9,934 bases of DNA from Nitrospirota bacterium (lineage in GTDB: Bacteria > Nitrospirota > Nitrospiria > Nitrospirales > UBA8639): positions 1,147,561 to 1,157,494 of the forward strand of contig CP070628.1 of assembly GCA_020355985.1 (NCBI GenBank), in the 5' to 3' direction. Every line of letters starts with the position of its first letter. The first letter of the stretch is position 1. The notes under the pieces were generated by a model, which worked only from the letters and a program-made list of their open reading frames with translations, had not been told where the DNA came from and did no database searches. Both the position numbers and the translations under genes were made by a program. Shown piece after piece: positions 5,455 to 9,934 of the stretch.

Positions 5455-6945
5455 CTATCTGAGAGTTTCTTCCTTAAATGATTTGAGGAGAGAAATGATA
5501 AGGATAATAATCACAAAGACGAAGGGGAAGGCGGCTAGGATGGCGCCGGTTTGCAGACCTTTGAGTCCACCGGACCAGAGTAGAATGGCGGCGGAGAGGG
5601 ATTGAATGACGCCCCATGTGAATTTAATGTGGTTGGGTGGGTTGAGATTGCCTTTGGTGGTGAGCGTTCCCAGCACGAATGTGGCGGAATCGGCAGAGGT
5701 GATGAAAAATGTGCCAATTAAAAAGATGGCTATGAGCGACATGATTGTGCCTAAGGGGTATTGCTCCAATACTGTGAAGAGCAAGACTTCCATGCCTTGC
5801 TTTTCCATGACGGATTTCAGGGGTATGTCTTGAAAAAGTTCTAACGCAATCCCAGTTCCACCGAAGATCGTAAACCAAAAGGCACAAAAAAGGGATGGGA
5901 CAAGCAATACGCCAAGCACGAATTGGCGCACCGTCCGACCTTTAGAAATTCTGGCGATAAAGGTACCCACAAACGGGGCCCAGGCAATCCACCAGGCCCA
6001 GTAAAAGAGCGTCCAATCGTGAATCCAAGACGAGTTTCCAAATGGGGCAAGATTCAAGCTCATGGTCGGAAGGTTTTTAATGTAGTGACCCAGGGTTGTG
6101 GGAAAGACCGACATGATCAGGTGCGTGGGGCCTAGGAACAACAGAAAGAACAATAAGGACAATGCTAGAATCATATTGAGATTGCTGAGATATTTGATGC
6201 CTCGATGTAAGCCTGTTTGGGCCGAGAGCATGAATAAGATGGTCACAATGGCAATCAACGTCAATTGAGTACCTAGCGTATTGGGGATGCCAAAGACATA
6301 GGAAAGCCCACCGCTTATTTGAACTGCGCCAAATCCCAATGAGGTGGCCACCCCAAAGACGGTAGCAAATACTGCAACAACATCCACGGCTGTGCCCAAA
6401 TGTCCGGTAGAATTCTTGCCCAACACGGGTTGGCAGGCGAGGCTAAACAGCCCAGGCATGCCTTTTCGAAATTGGAAATAGGCTAGTGCCAAGGCGACGA
6501 TCGTGTAGATGCCCCATGGGTGGAGGCCCCAATGAAAGAATGAATATTGGAGAGCCAAACGAGCAGCCTGAGATGTGCCCCCTTCTCCGATAGGTGGGTC
6601 ATGAAAATGGGATGTTGGTTCTGCGACTCCCCAAAATACGAGCCCGATTCCCATGCCTGCGCAAAAGAGCATGGCAAACCAGGTAAAGAGGTTGAATTCT
6701 GGCTTGGCTCCATCTGGCCCGAGCGGGATATCCCCCCATCGTGAAAAAATGAGACAGAAGGCGCAAATAAGAAAGCTGGTTGCAGCTAAAACATAGAGCC
6801 AGCCAAATGAATCCAGAAGTGATGTCTGAAGGCCCCCGGTGATTTTGGCCAAATGTTCCGGTGCGACGGCTCCCCACAAAAGGAAAAGAACCGCCAGGGC
6901 GCAGGAGATGTTGAAGACCAAAGTGTTGGATTTTAACTGATTCAT
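5455..6945 (-). CDS. BCCT-family betaine/choline-type transporter
   Basis: Inner-membrane secondary transporter of the betaine-choline-carnitine family, most likely Na+-coupled uptake of glycine betaine or a similar quaternary ammonium solute. With the start at 6945 it has 496 residues and about 12 membrane helices. Family marks are GMGIGLVFWGVAEP at 97-110 and the signature segment YWAWWIAWAPFVGTFIARISKGRTVRQF at about 315-342, which carries the tryptophans that line the substrate site in BetP. Gly, rather than Asp, in GMGIG fits Na+-coupled rather than proton-coupled members. The N-terminal end is short, and only about 10 residues (LKSFKEETLR) follow the last helix, so the long C-terminal osmosensing helix of BetP is absent. 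An upstream in-frame ATG at 6984 would add 13 residues; neither start has a clear Shine-Dalgarno. It is divergent from the betaine synthase gene, which supports a betaine substrate; choline is less likely because no choline oxidation genes are seen here. Confidence 0.93.
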   Translation of the reverse strand: MNQLKSNTLVFNISCALAVLFLLWGAVAPEHLAKITGGLQTSLLDSFGWLYVLAATSFLICAFCLIFSRWGDIPLGPDGAKPEFNLFTWFAMLFCAGMGIGLVFWGVAEPTSHFHDPPIGEGGTSQAARLALQYSFFHWGLHPWGIYTIVALALAYFQFRKGMPGLFSLACQPVLGKNSTGHLGTAVDVVAVFATVFGVATSLGFGAVQISGGLSYVFGIPNTLGTQLTLIAIVTILFMLSAQTGLHRGIKYLSNLNMILALSLLFFLLFLGPTHLIMSVFPTTLGHYIKNLPTMSLNLAPFGNSSWIHDWTLFYWAWWIAWAPFVGTFIARISKGRTVRQFVLGVLLVPSLFCAFWFTIFGGTGIALELFQDIPLKSVMEKQGMEVLLFTVLEQYPLGTIMSLIAIFLIGTFFITSADSATFVLGTLTTKGNLNPPNHIKFTWGVIQSLSAAILLWSGGLKGLQTGAILAAFPFVFVIIILIISLLKSFKEETLR

Positions 6946-7073
6946 GGAGAGACGGGATCTACACAGAAAGCCTAGCCCTACCATAATTGGAACTGGTGAA
7001 CAAGGAAAATACTTTAGAAGTCCCTTGATGGAGACTACCAGGCAACCATTTGGTAGGAGACAGTGATGGTGAA

Positions 7074-7089
7074 TAGCAATAAATTGCTA
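7074..7089. promoter_or_regulatory. Perfect 16-bp dyad, candidate operator
   Basis: TAGCAATAAATTGCTA is a perfect inverted repeat of two 7-bp arms around a 2-bp centre. It sits about 130 bp upstream of the transporter start and about 310 bp upstream of the methyltransferase start. Symmetry and position fit a dimeric repressor or activator site for the divergent osmoprotection genes. No specific regulator family is assigned. Confidence 0.4.
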
Positions 7090-7151
7090 AGTAACTATCG
7101 CCTTTGGTGAAGTTTCCCTGAGTAAATCAAAGGATTAATTACACGAAAGGG

Positions 7152-7180
7152 TTGCTCTCAAGGGCTTAAATGGTTAGATT
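7152..7180 (+). promoter_or_regulatory. Weak promoter-like pair just before the intrinsic terminator
   Basis: TTGCTC (7152-7157) and TAGATT (7175-7180) have an ideal 17-bp spacer but match consensus only 3/6 and 4/6. If used, transcription would start near 7187 and stop at the hairpin at 7205-7247, giving a transcript of about 60 nt. This could be a small RNA or an attenuated leader. Confidence 0.2.
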
Positions 7181-7204
7181 CTAGGGGTCTTTGGCAAAAA
7201 ATCG

Positions 7205-7247
7205 GGCCTTCCAAACGCTCGCAAGAGAAGTTCGGAGGCCTTTTTTT
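7205..7247 (+). terminator. Intrinsic terminator upstream of the betaine synthase gene
   Basis: The left arm GGCCTTCC (7205-7212) pairs with GGAGGCC (7234-7240) with one bulged T, the stem can extend through AAC/GTT (7214-7216 with 7230-7232), and seven T residues follow directly (7241-7247). An A6 tract at 7196-7201 precedes the left arm, so the element can also act on minus-strand transcripts. It is oddly placed: no gene on the plus strand ends just before it. It either ends a short transcript started in the control region, insulates the promoter, or acts as a leader attenuator. Confidence 0.65.
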
Positions 7248-7255
7248 ATTTCCTG

Positions 7256-7261
7256 TATAAT
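7256..7261 (+). promoter_or_regulatory. Candidate -10 box for the betaine synthase gene
   Basis: A perfect TATAAT lies 9 bp after the terminator T-tract and 140 bp before the start codon. The best -35 is poor (TTCGGA at 7231-7236, inside the terminator stem, 19-bp spacing), so the promoter may need an activator or another sigma factor. If correct, the leader RNA is about 135 nt long. Confidence 0.35.
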
Positions 7262-7349
7262 AAGGGTGGGTAAAGGGATTCCGGGCAAGAGTCCCCCTTC
7301 CTTTCGCCTTTCCCAATATAAAACAATTGCCTTTTTATCACTTTGCCCC

Positions 7350-7367
7350 ATGCCTTTCAGGAGGTGA
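7350..7367 (+). other. Five-codon mini-ORF overlapping the first of two Shine-Dalgarno copies
   Basis: ATG CCT TTC AGG AGG TGA encodes Met-Pro-Phe-Arg-Arg. The two rare AGG arginine codons are themselves the anti-16S sequence of the upstream Shine-Dalgarno copy. It has no good ribosome binding site of its own, so it is a possible leader peptide only. Confidence 0.15.
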
Positions 7368-7398
7368 GGTGAGGGCAGCGGCCCTTTAGGAGGTAGGT
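7353..7398 (+). promoter_or_regulatory. Tandemly duplicated ribosome binding site with intervening hairpin
   Basis: CCTTTCAGGAGGTGAGGT (7353-7370) recurs 30 bp later as CCTTTAGGAGGTAGGT (7383-7398), differing by two single-base deletions. The downstream copy AGGAGG (7388-7393) is 8 nt before the methyltransferase ATG and fixes that start. Between them AGGGC and GCCCT (7372-7376 and 7381-7385) form a hairpin with an AGCG loop ending two bases before the functional site. The upstream copy has no gene at the usual distance and could be a ribosome standby site. Confidence 0.6.
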
Positions 7399-7401
7399 CT
7401 C

Positions 7402-9063
7402 ATGGGTAAGAAACAAGCTTATGGCGATAATCCAATCGCCAAACGAAAAACGGATTTATATAAGGAAGAGTATGTCCATAGTTTTGTGCAAAAATGGGAT
7501 GACCTGATCGATTGGGACGCTCGGGCCTCGAGTGAAGGGGACTTTTTTATCCGGCTTTTAAAAGAGCGGGGCGTTCAACGCGTTTTGGATGTCGCAACCG
7601 GAACGGGGTTTCATTCCATTCGGCTTTTGCGGGCTGGATTCGATGTCACCAGTGCCGATGGGAGCCCGGAAATGTTAGCGAGAGCTTTTGAAAATGCTCG
7701 GCGAGCCGGCTTTATTATGCGGACGATTCATGCCGATTGGCGCTGGCTGAGTCGGGATATTCACAACAAATACGATGCGGTGATTTGTCTGGGGAATTCT
7801 CTGACCCATCTCTTTGCCGAGCAAGATCGGCGAAAAGCCTTGGCCGAATTTTATACGGCACTTAGGCATGACGGAGTCCTCATACTGGATCAACGCAATT
7901 ATGACGGCATTCTAGACAGTGGGTTTACCTCGAAGCATGTCTATTACTATTGCGGGGATAACGTCAGTGCAGAGCCTGAATATGTCGATGAAGGGCTGGC
8001 CAGATTTAGATATACGTTTCCGGATAAGGAAGTCTTTCATTTGAACATGTTCCCACTACGAAAAGAATATACTCGCCGGCTCATGAATGAAGTCGGCTTT
8101 CAGCAAGTGAAAACCTATGGTGATTTCCAAGAAACGCATAAGGTGGAGGATCCAGATTTTTACGTTCATGTCGCTGAAAAGCTTTATAAAAATGAGGAAC
8201 GCCCTTCGACAATCTTAGGCAATTTTGGGAATCAAGCCTATTCACATACAGTCGATACGGCTCGAGAATACTACAACAGTTCGGATGCGGATCGATTTTA
8301 TGCCACGATTTGGGGAGGTGAAGATATCCACATTGGACTCTACCAATCTGACAATGATTCGATTGTTGATGCCAGCCGACGGACGGTGGAAAAGATGGCG
8401 TCTTCCGTCAAGAATCTTGATTCGAAAACCCGTGTGCTGGACATCGGATCAGGGTATGGAGGCTCGGCCCGTTTTCTAAATAAACAATTTGGGTGTCAGG
8501 TGGGTTGCCTGAATTTGAGTGAAATTCAAAATAAACGTAATCGAGAGCTCAATCAAAAAGAAAGTATTAGTTTGGCTATTAATGTCATTGATGGCAGTTT
8601 TGAAGATATTCCGCTCCCGGATGGGAGTGTTGATTTAGTGTGGTCTCAAGATGCCATTCTGCATAGCGGAGATCGCAAGAAAGTTTTTGAAGAAGTTTGG
8701 CGGGTTTTGGCTAAGGGAGGACAATTTATTTTCACGGATCCCATGCAAAGTGCCAAATGTCCACCTGAAGTGTTGAAACCGATTCTTGACCGAATCCATT
8801 TAGATTCATTGGGTTCGATAGAGTATTATCAACAATTGGCCAAAGATTTTGGATTGAAAGAAGTGGGGATTGTGGATTTATCAAAGAATTTGCCAGCCCA
8901 CTATGCGCGAGTTCTCCAAGAACTCGTGGCGCAACACCATACGCTTATTCGTGTGTGCACCGAGGAATATCTGGACAATATGAAAGTGGGATTACAGCAC
9001 TGGGTTGATGCCGGAATGGCCGGACAATTGACTTGGGGAATCTTACACTTCCAAAAAAACTAG
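7402..9063 (+). CDS. Fused glycine/sarcosine and sarcosine/dimethylglycine N-methyltransferase (glycine betaine synthase)
   Basis: Converts glycine to glycine betaine by three S-adenosylmethionine-dependent N-methylations, in the cytoplasm. The 553 residues are two methyltransferases in one chain. Residues about 1-263 match glycine/sarcosine N-methyltransferase: AdoMet motif VLDVATGTG at 61-69, SADGSPEML at 84-92, HADWRWL near 110 and CLGNSLTHL near 129. Residues about 286-553 match sarcosine/dimethylglycine N-methyltransferase: YYNSSDADRFYATIWGGEDIHIGLY near 290-314, AdoMet motif VLDIGSGYGG at 345-354, DGSFEDIPLPDGSVDLVWSQDAILHS near 398-422. In many halophiles these are two genes; a fused form is known in Actinopolyspora halophila. 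The ATG is set by AGGAGG 8 nt upstream. The gene is divergent from the BCCT transporter, which points to a joint role in osmoprotection. Both halves look intact, with both AdoMet motifs present. No clear terminator is seen after the stop. Possible names are gsmt/sdmt or bsmA/bsmB; none is assigned because of the fusion. Confidence 0.95.
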   Translation: MGKKQAYGDNPIAKRKTDLYKEEYVHSFVQKWDDLIDWDARASSEGDFFIRLLKERGVQRVLDVATGTGFHSIRLLRAGFDVTSADGSPEMLARAFENARRAGFIMRTIHADWRWLSRDIHNKYDAVICLGNSLTHLFAEQDRRKALAEFYTALRHDGVLILDQRNYDGILDSGFTSKHVYYYCGDNVSAEPEYVDEGLARFRYTFPDKEVFHLNMFPLRKEYTRRLMNEVGFQQVKTYGDFQETHKVEDPDFYVHVAEKLYKNEERPSTILGNFGNQAYSHTVDTAREYYNSSDADRFYATIWGGEDIHIGLYQSDNDSIVDASRRTVEKMASSVKNLDSKTRVLDIGSGYGGSARFLNKQFGCQVGCLNLSEIQNKRNRELNQKESISLAINVIDGSFEDIPLPDGSVDLVWSQDAILHSGDRKKVFEEVWRVLAKGGQFIFTDPMQSAKCPPEVLKPILDRIHLDSLGSIEYYQQLAKDFGLKEVGIVDLSKNLPAHYARVLQELVAQHHTLIRVCTEEYLDNMKVGLQHWVDAGMAGQLTWGILHFQKN

Positions 9064-9131
9064 CAGGCCGTTGGACTAGTTCAGCCGATTTGTCTGCACC
9101 TCGTGGCTCAGACATTCTTCGAAACATTCCC

Positions 9132-9257
9132 CTATCCGAGGTCTTGCTTCGGCTCGCGCCACGTTAATTGAACCGTGTGACCTTCTTGGTCTGGGTCAAA
9201 TTCAGGTTTTAACTCAATTGCGAAAAAGATCTGAAGGTTTCTGAGGCTACCGTTCGA
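9132..9257 (-). other. Coding-looking segment in a shifted frame after the right-edge HEAT gene
   Basis: Just beyond the HEAT gene's stop codon, a frame offset by one base reads on as GSLRNLQIFFAIELKPEF then DPDQEGHTVQLTWREPKQDLG and a TAG stop at 9132-9134. The composition looks protein-like. The frames would join if the five-base homopolymer at 9258-9262 were four bases, giving a tail of about 45 extra residues. It could be a disrupted C-terminal extension, programmed slippage, a sequencing error, or chance. No start codon with a ribosome binding site is seen for it as a separate gene. Confidence 0.3.
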
Positions 9258-9934
9258 TTTTTGGGAGTTTGGCCGGCTGAGCAATATCACCGCTCTTCCC
9301 AAATCGGCCTTCCCCGCCTTCGCCAAGAACGTTCCCGGTATCCGTGTACTCAATTTCTCTCGTTTCTTTGCTCTGACTGTCTTGGGGTTGCCATCCCAAC
9401 GTATCCAGTGTGTCTAGAATAACTTTTTTTAGTGCTCCGGAAGCGGTCATGCGAGTTGTGGCGAAAGCTAGCACCCGCTCGCTCTCCTTTTCGACTTTGG
9501 AAAGGTCTGGATCATGGAGAAAGGAAACCAATGGTTCAATGGCAGCATCACCAATGAGAACCAGTGAATTGGCAGCATAGTCACGAAGTACCAGATCTTT
9601 CAGCAACAGCACAAGATCTGGTATGACTTTGGGATGACGAAAGTGGCCTAGGGCTGTAGCCGCGGCTTCTTTGATTAACAGGTCTTCACTGATAATGCAG
9701 CCTGGCATAGGCTTTCCGTCTTGATGAATCCCTTTTCCTTTCAAAGCAGCTAGAACTGGCGGAAAGGCGCGTGGGTCCCCAATCATCCCTAACGAGGCGA
9801 TAGCATGCCGTTTGACGGTTCCGTCTTTCATGGCTTCCATGAGGGCATCGACGGCCAGGGGGTCGCCAATATTGCCTAAGGCAATCGTCGCATCCTCTCG
9901 GACTGCTCGATCGGGATCCTTTAGCATGGTGATG
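9247..9934 (-). CDS. HEAT-repeat protein with inserted cysteine loop, N-terminus beyond window
   Basis: The C-terminal part of an E-Z-type HEAT solenoid. The frame is still open at the right edge (Ile-Thr precede the first visible Met), so the Met at 9925-9927 is probably internal. About five repeats are visible: LKDPDRAVREDATIALGNIGDPLA, a short one (VDALMEAMKDGTVKRHAIASLGMIGDPRA), one broken by the loop GIHQDGKPMPGCIISEDL (about 9682-9738) with Pro-Gly-Cys, another short one (IPDLVLLLKDLVLRDYAANSLVLIGDAA), and a last one ending LDTLGWQPQ. This order, including both short repeats and the loop, matches the last five repeats of the HEAT protein at 3590-4681, so the two are paralogs. After LGWQP comes a 45-residue disordered, Gly/Glu/Lys-rich tail that the paralog lacks, ending KLPKIER. 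It is convergent with the betaine synthase gene, 183 bp apart. Function unknown. Confidence 0.85.
   Translation of the reverse strand, partial: ITMLKDPDRAVREDATIALGNIGDPLAVDALMEAMKDGTVKRHAIASLGMIGDPRAFPPVLAALKGKGIHQDGKPMPGCIISEDLLIKEAAATALGHFRHPKVIPDLVLLLKDLVLRDYAANSLVLIGDAAIEPLVSFLHDPDLSKVEKESERVLAFATTRMTASGALKKVILDTLDTLGWQPQDSQSKETREIEYTDTGNVLGEGGEGRFGKSGDIAQPAKLPKIER

Larger units (their letters stand above)
6946..7401. other. Divergent control region between betaine transporter and betaine synthase
   Basis: A 456-bp region without a supported protein gene, serving both divergent genes. From left to right it holds a 6-bp stem CTACCA/TGGTAG (7035-7056), a 16-bp dyad (7074-7089), a small CGCC-TTT-GGTG hairpin (about 7099-7109), a weak plus-strand promoter-like pair TTGCTC-17-TAGATT (7152-7180), an intrinsic terminator (7205-7247), a TATAAT box (7256-7261), and a duplicated Shine-Dalgarno block (7353-7398). 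I compared it by eye with glycine and ydaO-type riboswitch patterns and see no convincing match. No clear minus-strand promoter for the transporter stands out. Confidence 0.6.

Noticed and set aside
6985..7200. Glycine, AdoMet or c-di-AMP riboswitch in the divergent control region
   Set aside because: Such a switch would make sense for a betaine pathway, but I could not match the conserved core sequences by eye. A covariance-model search would decide.
9064..9246. Terminator between the convergent betaine synthase and HEAT genes
   Set aside because: Only short imperfect pairing around ACTAGT is seen, with no T-tract on either strand.

Overview
Organism and overall impression. The window is about 10 kb of bacterial chromosome with mid-range GC, and several genes are close to one another and co-directional. 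The combination of a cluster of PBS-lyase-type HEAT-repeat genes, a UDP-glucose dehydrogenase, and glycine betaine synthesis and uptake genes suggests a Nitrospira-like nitrite oxidiser from a saline habitat. That assignment is inference: no rRNA or other marker gene is present.

Layout. (1) Positions 1-958, plus strand: the C-terminal three quarters of UDP-glucose 6-dehydrogenase, cut by the window edge. (2) Positions 982-4681, minus strand: four adjacent genes that are almost nothing but E-Z/PBS-lyase-type HEAT repeats. They are separated by 14, 6 and 59 bp and read as one operon from a leader at 4682-4837. The last gene carries an extra beta-rich N-terminal domain. (3) Positions 4838-5203, minus strand: a small helical protein of unknown function. 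(4) Positions 5204-5454: a gene-free stretch with nested inverted repeats. (5) Positions 5455-6945, minus strand: a BCCT-family betaine/choline-type transporter. (6) Positions 6946-7401: a divergent intergenic region with a 16-bp dyad, an intrinsic terminator, a TATAAT box, a duplicated Shine-Dalgarno block and a five-codon mini-ORF. (7) Positions 7402-9063, plus strand: a fused glycine/sarcosine and sarcosine/dimethylglycine N-methyltransferase that makes glycine betaine from glycine. (8) Positions 9247-9934, minus strand: the C-terminal part of a fifth HEAT-repeat protein, running off the window. A frame-shifted coding-looking tail follows it at 9132-9257.

How the genes fit together. The transporter and the fused methyltransferase are divergently arranged and form a compact osmoprotection module: de novo betaine synthesis on one side, uptake (or recapture of leaked betaine) on the other, with a shared control region. 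The HEAT-repeat proteins flank this module on both sides. The first gene of the operon and the partial one at the right edge are paralogs with the same unusual architecture, including a cysteine-containing loop inserted in the same repeat. HEAT solenoids normally bind proteins, or act on protein-bound chromophores in the phycobilisome lyase relatives. The partner of this set cannot be read from the sequence. The HEAT cluster is the least explained part of the window.
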